Source: SAR202 cluster bacterium
GTDB taxonomy: Bacteria > Chloroflexota > Dehalococcoidia > Lucifugimonadales > VXLM01
Assembly: GCA_022448725.1 (NCBI GenBank)
Contig: JAKUTR010000001.1
Location: 123,918-187,917 of the forward strand
DNA: 64,000 bases
Reading direction: 5' to 3'
The translations under genes and the position numbers were made by a program. Below are positions 1 to 8,471 of the stretch, piece after piece. Numbering within the stretch: the first letter of the stretch is position 1; every line of letters starts with the position of its first letter. The notes under the pieces were generated by a model that saw nothing but the letters and a program-made list of their open reading frames with translations, was not told where the DNA came from and searched no databases.

Positions 1-243
1 GAAGTAACAATTTTGGAAGCTGCACGTGAACTGGTCAACGTCGTTGGCAGTGCAAGCCAAGTTGTTTTTGAGCCTCTACCCCAAGATGATCCAATGGTTA
101 GGAAACCTGACATTTCCCGTGCGAAAGAATTACTAGATTGGGAACCGAAAGTGTCACGTCAAGAAGGATTTCCTAAGGCAGCGAGTTACTTCCGAGAGCA
201 GCTTTCTAAAATTGATGATGTGTCGCTTGGCAAAAATGGTTAG
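1..243 (+). CDS. C-terminal end of an extended-SDR nucleotide-sugar enzyme, probably UDP-glucuronate decarboxylase (partial)
   Basis: The window opens inside this gene; frame 1 is open from base 1 to the TAG at 241-243, giving about 80 residues. The segment RKPDISRAKELLDWEPKVS followed by a helix ending in YFRE is the usual C-terminal end of UDP-glucuronate decarboxylase/UDP-xylose synthase-type epimerases, where the protein closes over the nucleotide sugar. The Rossmann fold and the YxxxK site lie upstream, outside the window. Its place at the head of a glycan locus fits UDP-pentose or related sugar supply. It could equally be a dTDP-glucose dehydratase-like relative, as the fragment alone does not fix the substrate. 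Confidence 0.75.
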   Translation, partial: EVTILEAARELVNVVGSASQVVFEPLPQDDPMVRKPDISRAKELLDWEPKVSRQEGFPKAASYFREQLSKIDDVSLGKNG

Positions 244-281
244 ATCAGAATGATTCACATCCAGATACGGATTTACTAAAA

Positions 282-2063
282 ATGTGTGGAGTTCTAGCTG
301 TAATTGGGAAGAGAGGACCACTCGATCTACATCATTGTAGCGGGGCACTTGAAGGGCTCCGGCTCCGTGGACCAGATTTTAGTTTTGAGGAACTCGTATT
401 AGATGGACGGCTCTACCTCGGCCAGACAGTGTTGTCGATCGTAGGGGAATCGGCTCCAGTAGTGGATACATATCACCGCTCTAGAAACAGGCAGTACAAC
501 ATCGTCTACAACGGCGAAATCTATAACTACCGCAAGTTACAACGCGAAATCCTGGATGCCAAGGGTTATCATTGCCCATCGGACACTGATACAGAGATGT
601 TGGTGAACCTCCACGAAATTGCCGGCCCCGCTGCAGCTTATGATCAACTGGAAGGTATGTTTGCCTATATCACACATGATGCGCCACGAAACAAACTTTA
701 TGTAGGACGTGATCTTGTTTGTGAAAAGGTCCTGTATCGATATGAGGATGAGCAATACGTAATCATCTCGTCTGAGATTGGACCAATACTAAAAATTGCA
801 CCGTACATTCGTATAAATCGATCAGTACTTAAGGAGTACTTCTTCACTAGACACCTGCTGACGCCGGACGTGTCAGTGTTTGAGGGGATAGAAGCAGTGC
901 CTCCTGGTACGCTATATGAATATGACCTAACTGACTTTTCATCTCGAAACCTTCGGTCATCAGATCTGGGCGGTTTCGTTGATCCAGACGTCTTAGAATT
1001 TAATCGCCGACGTGATATCGAGGATCTGGTCGACGAACTCGAGAGTGTGATGACTACTGCGGCGGAGAAAATTGCTCCTAGTGGAGTAGATTTTTGTGCT
1101 GTTTTCTCTGGCGGCGTGGACTCGTCGCTTGGTAGTAGGTTTGTAAGTGAGGTTCGTCAGCCTAAAGAACTGATCTCTCTTGTTTTCCCAGGCAAGGACA
1201 ACATCAGTTCTCAACTGGCTCCGTTTGAAGCTGTAATGGGGAGAGATATTCTTACGGTAGATGTGTCCGTGGATTCCTTTCACAAAACCCTCGACAGTGT
1301 ATATAAGTCAGTATGTGCACCATTGCCAACTCACTCCTTTGTTTCACAGGCAATTCTTAGTCAGGCCGTACGAGAGACTGGAGCAAAAGTGGTGATTGGC
1401 GGTGATGGTGGGGATGAACTATTTGGTGGATACGAGTTCTACAAACGCCTACTTAGCAGATCCTACCCGTCCACGAACCCGTCAATTTATAGTGGCTATG
1501 TTGACCTGGGCTTCGAATTTGAAGGATGGGAGCCTGTTAATTTGATAAGCCAAATAAAACAACGTTGGTTAAAGCATTCTGAGGTGTATGAGTTTGAGCC
1601 TAATGAGCGAGATAGGATAATTCAAACCGTTCTTTACTCCGATACGGTCATTCAGCTTGAGTCTACGGGTATACGAGCTGGAGACACGATGTCAATGCTT
1701 CATTCTATTGAGCCTAGATCGCTCTTTTTGATGTGGGATGTGATGAGGTTTGCATTAAACCTACCAGCGAAACTGAAGGTCGATTCACATGGGCTAGATG
1801 AACTCATGACCACACGTCCAGCGCTCAAACATCTCTTCGTGAGGAAATTCGGTCGAGAACTTCTTTTCCCGAAGCAAGGTTTCTCTGGTTTTCCCAATGA
1901 AGCTGGGCGTATTGAAGTGAACGATGGACGTTACCCGCTTGTGATGGAGGTATTGGGGCTGCAGCGAGTTCCTGAGTATTCCAACGATGAATCGGCTCGT
2001 GCCGCTGAATGGAAATTGCTTAACACAGAAATCTTTTTACGTAAATTCCGAGATCACGCGTAG
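282..2063 (+). CDS. asnB: Asparagine synthase (glutamine-hydrolysing) family amidotransferase
   Basis: The protein has 593 residues. Met is removed to expose Cys2 (MCGV), the nucleophile of a class II glutamine amidotransferase domain (about 1-215) that contains NGEIYN. The C-terminal synthetase domain carries the PP-loop SGGVDSS at residues 276-282, which binds ATP, and a later GGDGGDELFGGY segment. Family chemistry is transfer of glutamine-derived ammonia to an adenylated carboxylate, classically aspartate. Inside a glycan locus such proteins often amidate uronic acids, so the in vivo acceptor may be a sugar carboxylate; that is inference. The ATG at 282 puts Cys at position 2 as required. 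The next gene starts 1 nt after its stop. Confidence 0.9.
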   Translation: MCGVLAVIGKRGPLDLHHCSGALEGLRLRGPDFSFEELVLDGRLYLGQTVLSIVGESAPVVDTYHRSRNRQYNIVYNGEIYNYRKLQREILDAKGYHCPSDTDTEMLVNLHEIAGPAAAYDQLEGMFAYITHDAPRNKLYVGRDLVCEKVLYRYEDEQYVIISSEIGPILKIAPYIRINRSVLKEYFFTRHLLTPDVSVFEGIEAVPPGTLYEYDLTDFSSRNLRSSDLGGFVDPDVLEFNRRRDIEDLVDELESVMTTAAEKIAPSGVDFCAVFSGGVDSSLGSRFVSEVRQPKELISLVFPGKDNISSQLAPFEAVMGRDILTVDVSVDSFHKTLDSVYKSVCAPLPTHSFVSQAILSQAVRETGAKVVIGGDGGDELFGGYEFYKRLLSRSYPSTNPSIYSGYVDLGFEFEGWEPVNLISQIKQRWLKHSEVYEFEPNERDRIIQTVLYSDTVIQLESTGIRAGDTMSMLHSIEPRSLFLMWDVMRFALNLPAKLKVDSHGLDELMTTRPALKHLFVRKFGRELLFPKQGFSGFPNEAGRIEVNDGRYPLVMEVLGLQRVPEYSNDESARAAEWKLLNTEIFLRKFRDHA

Positions 2064-2064
2064 G

Positions 2065-3552
2065 ATGAAAGTAGTTTTTGTAACTCGCAACGCTGCTATG
2101 TATTCATACCATGAATCGACTGTGCACGCTCTCCGGGATCGCGGGCACAAGGTTACAGTTCTGTTCTCCTATGAAAATGGCGTTCCTGGATGGAATCACA
2201 CCATCCTTAGAGAAGGTACAGAAAGCCAACTTGTTGTAGGTGGTGAGGGCACAGACCAACGAGAACACTTGGATACTCAAGGGATTGAACTTGGAAAGAC
2301 CGTAAGCCGTGAAGATAGATGGACTACGGTATTAGCTGCGGTACGCGAGACTCTGACTTATGCTAGTTACATTGCTCGCGGTGATGATTCTCGCTTTCGG
2401 AGTGTTCAGCAGCAGCGTTTGCCTACGAGGCTTCGTGGCCCTATGGCATCTTCCAAATTGTTACCCAAAGTACTGTCATCGAAACTGGTGATGTGGTGTC
2501 TCCAATGGGTTGGTGGTTTGATACCAGTATACCGTCCAATTCTTGACCACCTACGAGAATTGGACCCAGATATCACCGTAGTATCACCCATAAACTGGGC
2601 TTCCCGTCCCGGCGATTTTGCTGGTGAGGTCGAGTACGCTCGCGCGAGCCAGAGTCTGGGCATCCCCGCTGTTGTACCCGTATTAAGTTGGGATAATCTC
2701 ACCGCACGTGGACTTTACTACGTTACTCCCGATATGACCCTTGCTTGGAATGACTGTCATGTTGAAGAGGCTACGACCATACACGGGATACCTCTAGAGA
2801 AGATAGTTGTCACTGGATCACCATTGTTCGACAAGTGGTTCAACGCCGAAGACTTAGGGGAGTCCCGTGGTGATTTCTGTAAACGTGTAGGGCTTCACCC
2901 TGAGAGACCAATAGTTGTGTATCTGGGATCATCCGGTAATATCGCTCCAGATGAGACGTGGCTGATTCATAAACTTATATCCGCGGTTGCGAATCATAAA
3001 AATCCTGATATCAATACCCTACAATTTATTATTAGACCACATCCTGCGAACGCAGATCATTACGGGAACGTTAATTGGGGTAACGCGACGGTTCTTTGGC
3101 CGAGAAAGGCTGCGCTCCCTGACTCGAAGGATGCTGTGCGCGCCTTTTACAATACACTCCTGCACAGTATTGGTACCGTTGGGATCAACACAACTGGCAT
3201 GATTGATGCCGTGGTGGCCGATAAGCCGTCAGCTACGATCTTTGTTGATAGGTATAAAAAATCCCAAGTAGAAGCACCTCACTTCCAGCATCTGTTTGGA
3301 TCCGGTGCGTTGGAGAGGGTTCACAATGGAGAAGAATTTACTGAATTCGTCGAAAGAATTTTGCAAGGAAGAGACAATGCTCAAGAACAAAGACGGAAGT
3401 TTGTGACCACCTTTGTCAGATCAAGAGGCTTGTGTCGAAGCGCAGGATCAGTTGCTGCGATGGCTATTGAAATGCTGTCTGCAGGACTGACAATAACGGA
3501 AATTGAGCGGAAGTTAGGGCCACGATTAGACTCGGCAGACCTGATCGGATAA
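2065..3552 (+). CDS. GT-B-like glycan protein of unknown activity, paralogue A
   Basis: I chose the ATG at 2065, directly after the asnB stop, because it gives MKVVFVTRN, a first beta strand typical of GT-B folds; the frame is open further upstream only within asnB. The product has 495 residues. It shares with the gene at 4950-6374 the motifs YHEST near the N-terminus, ASY, VLSWDNLT, VTGSPLFDKWF, VYLGSSGNIA, and a C-terminal VGINTTGMIDAVVADKPSA. That C-terminal segment resembles the donor-binding region of CDP-glycerol glycerophosphotransferase or UDP-GlcNAc 2-epimerase-like GT-B proteins. No signal peptide or membrane segment is seen. A soluble cytoplasmic glycosyl- or polyol-phosphate transferase is most likely, but I do not recognise a characterised family. 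Confidence 0.7.
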   Translation: MKVVFVTRNAAMYSYHESTVHALRDRGHKVTVLFSYENGVPGWNHTILREGTESQLVVGGEGTDQREHLDTQGIELGKTVSREDRWTTVLAAVRETLTYASYIARGDDSRFRSVQQQRLPTRLRGPMASSKLLPKVLSSKLVMWCLQWVGGLIPVYRPILDHLRELDPDITVVSPINWASRPGDFAGEVEYARASQSLGIPAVVPVLSWDNLTARGLYYVTPDMTLAWNDCHVEEATTIHGIPLEKIVVTGSPLFDKWFNAEDLGESRGDFCKRVGLHPERPIVVYLGSSGNIAPDETWLIHKLISAVANHKNPDINTLQFIIRPHPANADHYGNVNWGNATVLWPRKAALPDSKDAVRAFYNTLLHSIGTVGINTTGMIDAVVADKPSATIFVDRYKKSQVEAPHFQHLFGSGALERVHNGEEFTEFVERILQGRDNAQEQRRKFVTTFVRSRGLCRSAGSVAAMAIEMLSAGLTITEIERKLGPRLDSADLIG

Positions 3553-3558
3553 ATACAA

Positions 3559-4851
3559 ATGCTACCTGCGATAAGAGTCGACAATCTATCTAAACGGTAT
3601 CGAATTGGTTCTGAAGAGCAGCGGCGTGACACCCTAGCTGGGACAGCAGCACATTTGGTGTCCTCTCCGTTTAGGAATCTGAGCAAGATACGGCGATTGT
3701 CCAATTTTGGTTCTGATGATAGGTCGGATCAAGACGTTTTTTGGGCACTCAGCAATGTCTCTTTCGAGGTTTCTCCTGGTGAGATTGTTGGAATCGTAGG
3801 ACGCAATGGTGCCGGGAAGTCAACGCTACTCAAGATTCTATCGAGGATTACTAATCCGACCACTGGTCGAGCGGAAGTTTACGGGCGGGTGTCGAGCCTA
3901 CTTGAAGTTGGAACGGGATTCCACCCTGAGTTGACGGGCCGAGAGAACATTTTTTTGAATGGCACTGTTCTTGGGATGTCCCGGAAAGAAGTCAAAACCA
4001 AACTTGAGGCAATCGTTGATTTCTCGGGAGTCGAAAAGTTTATTGATACTCCGGTGAAACGATACTCCAGCGGTATGCAGGTTCGCCTTGCATTTTCTGT
4101 GGCTGCACACCTGGAACCGGAGATACTTCTGATCGACGAAGTCCTAGCTGTGGGGGATGCTGAGTTTCAGAAAAAATGTCTTGGTAGGATGGAAACTATA
4201 GCAGGGGAGGGACGAACCGTTCTTTTCGTGAGTCATAATATTTCAGCAGTGAACAGACTATGTCCCCGGGCGATTTTACTGGATGAGGGAAAAGTTTTGC
4301 AGGATGGTCCCTCACCAGAAGTTACAGCCGTTTACTTGACCGGTAGTGGTCAAGATGTTGAAGGACGTAAAACATGGTCTTTGGACGAGGCACCAGGGTC
4401 CGAAGTGAAGCTGACGCAGGTCGAATTGACAGATACTGAAGGTCAAACGGTATCTCTAGCAAATATTGAAACTCCGCTGAGGTTAAGCCTGAGCTATGTG
4501 GTTAACCAACCGGGTATACGATTTCGTTGTGTTGCAGGATTCTTCACTCAAGGTACTTGTGCTTTCTGGTCTAACGAGTCTGTTGAAACTGTTAAATCCA
4601 ACTCAGGTTCTTATCGGTCTACTGTGACAATCCCCGGGAATTTGCTTTCTGAAGGGGAGTATGTTGTGGACGTATCAATGTTTACTTCTATTGGCGGCAC
4701 CAAGAAATGGTACCTAACTGCGGATAATGTGATTGGATTTCAGGTTTATGATCCCATAACAGGCTCATCTGCTAGAGGAGATTACGCGCAAGGATTTGAA
4801 GGGGTGATGCGCCCTCTACTAGCGTGGGAATTGGAGCCTCCACTAGAGTGA
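3559..4851 (+). CDS. Wzt-type polysaccharide ABC transporter ATP-binding protein with C-terminal glycan-recognition domain
   Basis: The protein has 430 residues. Walker A is GRNGAGKST at 81-89, the ABC signature SSGMQ at 170-174, and Walker B ends with D193-E194, followed by VLAVGDAEFQ, which is typical of the TagH/Wzt/RfbE subfamily. Residues from about 265 to 430 form a beta-rich tail like the Wzt C-terminal domain that recognises the finished O-antigen before export. It should drive export of an undecaprenyl-linked glycan together with a Wzm permease. No permease is present in the window, so wzm probably lies upstream. It sits 6 nt after one GT-B-like gene and before its paralogue. Confidence 0.9.
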   Translation: MLPAIRVDNLSKRYRIGSEEQRRDTLAGTAAHLVSSPFRNLSKIRRLSNFGSDDRSDQDVFWALSNVSFEVSPGEIVGIVGRNGAGKSTLLKILSRITNPTTGRAEVYGRVSSLLEVGTGFHPELTGRENIFLNGTVLGMSRKEVKTKLEAIVDFSGVEKFIDTPVKRYSSGMQVRLAFSVAAHLEPEILLIDEVLAVGDAEFQKKCLGRMETIAGEGRTVLFVSHNISAVNRLCPRAILLDEGKVLQDGPSPEVTAVYLTGSGQDVEGRKTWSLDEAPGSEVKLTQVELTDTEGQTVSLANIETPLRLSLSYVVNQPGIRFRCVAGFFTQGTCAFWSNESVETVKSNSGSYRSTVTIPGNLLSEGEYVVDVSMFTSIGGTKKWYLTADNVIGFQVYDPITGSSARGDYAQGFEGVMRPLLAWELEPPLE

Positions 4852-4949
4852 AAACGATACACCCGTTAAATGGAACTGCCAAAAGGTCATAGGTAACGTG
4901 ATGCCGAAGGACGGTTTTTATTCTGCGGAGGTGGCGACTGGAGTCGCCG
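4852..4949 (+). promoter_or_regulatory. Intergenic leader with structured Shine-Dalgarno to start spacing
   Basis: A strong Shine-Dalgarno core GGAGG lies at 4927-4931. It is followed by a perfect 6-bp hairpin, GGCGAC (4933-4938), loop TGGA, GTCGCC (4943-4948), and then TTG at 4950. The linear spacing of 18 nt is too long, but folding the hairpin leaves one unpaired base on each side. This resembles known structured-spacer initiation sites. A short T-rich stretch near 4914-4922 follows a CCG/CGG stem that is too weak to call a terminator. Confidence 0.4.
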
Positions 4950-6374
4950 TTGCGCTCTAAGTTGCGTATCCTTTTTGTCCTGCGCTGGAGTTATATTTTC
5001 ACCTATCATGAATCGACTATCCGCGAGTTGTGTAAGCGAGGTTATGATGTCGAAGTACTGTTCGACGAGGTCCACAGCGCTGGCGATGCTGGGACTGCTG
5101 TCATGGCGGCTGTTTCTGATCATGTGAACTTATCTTGGGGATGGTCCCTAAGGCGTATTGGTATTTGGCGTAAACCCGTGTTTGTTGCGAGAGAATTACT
5201 TACTTATGCTAGCTACCTGGGACGGCCTGAGCAGGATGAGTACTACATTAAGCGCTGGGAGAAATACCTTCCGGCGTATATACAACGGCTCGTGACATCT
5301 TGGATAGGACGGCTGTTCCTCAAATCCAAACTTGGGCGATGGGTTCTTAAGAAATTTATTGAGATAGTTCCGAGTGACCGTGCGATCTGTGCGTCGCTGA
5401 GGGAATGGAACCCAGATGTGGTGATAGCGTCACCTTCAAACATGAAATACTCTGAAGAAATCGAATATGTCAAAGCTGCTAAAACGATGGGGATACCTAC
5501 AGTTATTGCGGTTCTGAGTTGGGATAATCTCACCACCAAAGGGCTCCTACACGAAACACCTGCAGCCACTCTAGTTTGGAATCGAGCACAGCAAGCAGAG
5601 GCAGTATCTATACACGATATCCCGAAAGACATGACTGTTGTTACAGGAGCCCCTTTTCTCGATAAATGGTTCGACGATGTGCCGGTAATGGAAGAAAAAA
5701 CTTTTCGCCGCCTTGTGAATATCGATCATGACACGCCATTTGTTCTGTATTTAGGATCTTCGGCAAACATTGCAAGGAATGAAAGTTGGCTAGTGGCGGC
5801 CCTGGCATCTAGGCTAGCTAGATCCAACCATGCGGATATAAAGATTCTTGCTAGAGCACATGGCGGTAACTCAGACATTTTTGAGGAGTTGTCGATGTCC
5901 AATGTGACCGTCTGGGACCGCAGTGAGTCACTCCCCGATTCAAGAGAGTCTTTGATGCAGTTTGCAGCAGCATTAAGATACTCGGTTTGTGCAGTCGGTC
6001 TAAATACCACAGCGATGGTCGATGCACTTTTGATGGATAGTCCTGTCATAACACTGCTGGTTCCAGAGTATGCGGATACTAACGCTTCGAAGGCCGTGCA
6101 TTTTAGCTATCTCTTGGATGCAGGAGTGTATTTGAAAGTGAAAGATACCGATGAGTTTATGGCTGGCTTAGAATTGATTCTCCAGGGTAAGGATCTCACG
6201 CAAGTAGAACGCCAACAGTTCAAATTAGACTTTATTCGTCCATATGGCATGGATATTTCGGCTGGTTCCGTTGCGGCAACTGCCATCGAGATGACGGCGA
6301 AACGCCGTCCACCCTCGGAGATAGGTCAGATAGTGTCGAAACGTAGGGATGGAAAGGGCGGTAACTTACTATGA
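4950..6374 (+). CDS. GT-B-like glycan protein of unknown activity, paralogue B
   Basis: The product has 474 residues and is clearly related to the product of 2065-3552: LRILFVLRW then YHEST, VLSWDNLTTKGL, VTGAPFLDKWF, VLYLGSSANIA and VGLNTTAMVDALLMDSP match in the same order. The TTG at 4950 is the best available start because the frame is closed by TGA at 4899 and no ATG or GTG precedes the first strand; TTG 4962 is the only close alternative. It overlaps the next gene by 4 nt (ATGA). Its likely role is transfer of a sugar or polyol-phosphate in the same glycan as paralogue A. Substrate and mechanism are unknown. Confidence 0.65.
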   Translation: MRSKLRILFVLRWSYIFTYHESTIRELCKRGYDVEVLFDEVHSAGDAGTAVMAAVSDHVNLSWGWSLRRIGIWRKPVFVARELLTYASYLGRPEQDEYYIKRWEKYLPAYIQRLVTSWIGRLFLKSKLGRWVLKKFIEIVPSDRAICASLREWNPDVVIASPSNMKYSEEIEYVKAAKTMGIPTVIAVLSWDNLTTKGLLHETPAATLVWNRAQQAEAVSIHDIPKDMTVVTGAPFLDKWFDDVPVMEEKTFRRLVNIDHDTPFVLYLGSSANIARNESWLVAALASRLARSNHADIKILARAHGGNSDIFEELSMSNVTVWDRSESLPDSRESLMQFAAALRYSVCAVGLNTTAMVDALLMDSPVITLLVPEYADTNASKAVHFSYLLDAGVYLKVKDTDEFMAGLELILQGKDLTQVERQQFKLDFIRPYGMDISAGSVAATAIEMTAKRRPPSEIGQIVSKRRDGKGGNLL

Positions 6375-7492
6375 AGAAGACCATCCTTGCTGAACAGATC
6401 GAACAAGCGCGTGTAGGGACACATTATCAGAACTATCTAGCTATTCGTGACCGGGTTTTGGAAATGGTTGAGGAAGCAGAAGTTAGAGGCTCGATCCCCA
6501 GTGGTTACTGGAGCGAAGAAGTTGAAGGATTTGAATACATGTTCGATGCTTCACCCCTTCTGGTGGAGAAACTTCGAGAGCACTGTCACCACCTCACTGG
6601 AATCCGGTCTTATGACTACCGGGCTCACCACTCTCATGTTCAACCATTATTAGCGAGGAAGCTTCAAGCGCTGCAAAACCTGGACCGACGAGGATTATTT
6701 GTCCCAGAGTCCTTACAGTTGGGTGGATTTGGCCACGAGATCAATAGTCACCTCGTCAACGTAGATACGCTAAAGTTCTACGAGGTTATGATCGCTCTTG
6801 ATCATGCCGGGATGCTAGATGATTTTTACGAAAATAGTGGTGAAGGGAAAGTAGTTTTGGAGATAGGAGGAGGGTGGGGTGGTTTTGCCTACCAGTTCAT
6901 GACCATTTTCCCGAAGGCAACCTTTATGATTATTGACCTGCCGGCCACTCTTCTATTTTCCGCTGTCTACGTGAATTCTCTCTTCCCTGATGCACAATGT
7001 TTCATATACGGGGACGCTCCTGTCGAAAGTCTAACTGCGGATTACGAATTCATAGCTCTGCCTCACTTCGCATTGTCGGATATAGAACTTGTGCCAGACC
7101 TTGCTATTAATATGGTTTCTTTCCAGGAGATGACAACTGCACAAGTAGATGGCTATGCTCAGCGCATGCATCAATTGGGCTGCGAGCGTCTTTACAGTCT
7201 AAATCGTGACCGTTCTCGTTATAACGATCAATTGTCCTCAGTGAATGCTATAGTCAGTCGTTATTACGATATGGTTGAGATACCGGTACTGCCGGTTCCA
7301 TATACAGAACTCACGTTGTCGGTGGATCAGGCATCTATCTTTAGACGTGCACTTAACTTTGTGAAACGTCCGGAGAACCTTATAGTGGCTGCAAAAAGAA
7401 TCCTAGCGCAGCAATTAAATCGGTCTGCCCCGCGCGAGTCAACATATATATATAAGCATCTTGCCGGCAGACGAAGGCAGAATGGTTCGTGA
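6371..7492 (+). CDS. Putative sugar O-methyltransferase, NanM-like
   Basis: The protein has 373 residues with a class I SAM-binding motif VLEIGGGWGG about 160 residues in, followed by an acidic strand MIIDLP. The long N-terminal helical part and the EIGGGWGGF wording are those of the putative sugar O-methyltransferase family found with N-acetylneuraminate-type clusters. It is coupled to the previous gene by an ATGA overlap and lies two genes before a NeuB-family synthase, which supports a role in methylating a nonulosonate or another residue of the glycan. The acceptor is not shown by the sequence. Confidence 0.7.
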   Translation: MKKTILAEQIEQARVGTHYQNYLAIRDRVLEMVEEAEVRGSIPSGYWSEEVEGFEYMFDASPLLVEKLREHCHHLTGIRSYDYRAHHSHVQPLLARKLQALQNLDRRGLFVPESLQLGGFGHEINSHLVNVDTLKFYEVMIALDHAGMLDDFYENSGEGKVVLEIGGGWGGFAYQFMTIFPKATFMIIDLPATLLFSAVYVNSLFPDAQCFIYGDAPVESLTADYEFIALPHFALSDIELVPDLAINMVSFQEMTTAQVDGYAQRMHQLGCERLYSLNRDRSRYNDQLSSVNAIVSRYYDMVEIPVLPVPYTELTLSVDQASIFRRALNFVKRPENLIVAAKRILAQQLNRSAPRESTYIYKHLAGRRRQNGS

Positions 7493-7495
7493 TAC

Positions 7496-8458
7496 ATGTT
7501 CATGGAAGTAAGCCAGACAAGCCGTACTTCAAAAAATACAAGAGATGATAAGCCTCAAAAGGTTAGTATTGGACTTCCTGTGTACAACGGGTCAATCTAT
7601 ATCAGGAGTGCACTTGATTCGCTGTTGGTCCAGACGTTTGACCAATTCGAGCTAGTTATATCTGACAATGCTTCTACGGATGGAACGTTCGAGATATGTA
7701 AAGAGTATGCAGCCAGAGATGGACGTATTGCATTACACAGGTTTGAATCAAACAAGGGACTACTGGCGAACTTCCGTCAGGTGTTTCAACTATCGCAGAA
7801 CAAGTATTTTGCTTGGGCAGGTGACCACGACTTATGGCAACCCCACTGGCTGGAAAGCCTAGTGAAAGTGTTAGATAGTGAGCCGACTACCGTGCTTGCA
7901 TATCCAAGTGTGATTGGGATAGGACCTAACGGCGAAGAATTATTCAGGGATACCGCAGTCTTTGAGACAGCTGGTCTGAATCGGCAAGACCGAATCCGGG
8001 CGGCGTGTTCGAAAATGGTCGGTGCGGGTAATATGGTGTATGGCCTTTTTCGTGCTGATGCACTACGTAAGACAAGTGTAAACCTGAACTTGCTGATGCC
8101 AGATAGGCTACTGTTAATGGAGTTAGCTCTCCAGGGAGGCTATCGAGCTGTACGTGAACCATTGTGGAAGCGAAGGTATAGTGATGCTATACCTAGACGG
8201 GTAGGATTCTCTGATGAAGAGCAGGAGACTATCAATGAACGCCGTCGCCGAAATCTCTTTGAAGGGAAAGCTCCTTGGCATTCGTATTTACCCACGTTGA
8301 CCCTTGGGTTGGGTTTAGTTTATCGCGTCAGTTTCCGAAGTGGGTTTAGGAACATTCATCTTGGACCGTATATGACATATCTTTTTTGCCGCCGCCGCTG
8401 CCAGCTGATCAAAGCTGAAAGTAAAGCGCTTGTAAAGCGTCTAATGGTAAGAACATAG
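7496..8458 (+). CDS. Glycosyltransferase family 2, nonulosonate-block flank A
   Basis: The protein has 320 residues. A GT-A fold is shown by VSIGLPVYNG at 23-32, SDNASTDGT at 56-64 and the metal-binding variant GDHD at 109-112 in place of DxD. The C-terminal half carries basic, partly amphipathic helices but no clear transmembrane segment. It is related to the GT2 at 13496-14413, and the two bracket the nonulosonate genes. ATG 7496 and ATG 7502 are both possible starts. It should transfer a sugar from a nucleotide donor to the lipid-linked glycan; donor unknown. Confidence 0.85.
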   Translation: MFMEVSQTSRTSKNTRDDKPQKVSIGLPVYNGSIYIRSALDSLLVQTFDQFELVISDNASTDGTFEICKEYAARDGRIALHRFESNKGLLANFRQVFQLSQNKYFAWAGDHDLWQPHWLESLVKVLDSEPTTVLAYPSVIGIGPNGEELFRDTAVFETAGLNRQDRIRAACSKMVGAGNMVYGLFRADALRKTSVNLNLLMPDRLLLMELALQGGYRAVREPLWKRRYSDAIPRRVGFSDEEQETINERRRRNLFEGKAPWHSYLPTLTLGLGLVYRVSFRSGFRNIHLGPYMTYLFCRRRCQLIKAESKALVKRLMVRT

Positions 8459-8471
8459 AGCAGGAGTTGGT

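Noticed and set aside
4901..4922. Intrinsic terminator after the ABC transporter gene
   Set aside because: There is a T-rich run but the preceding stem has only three good pairs.
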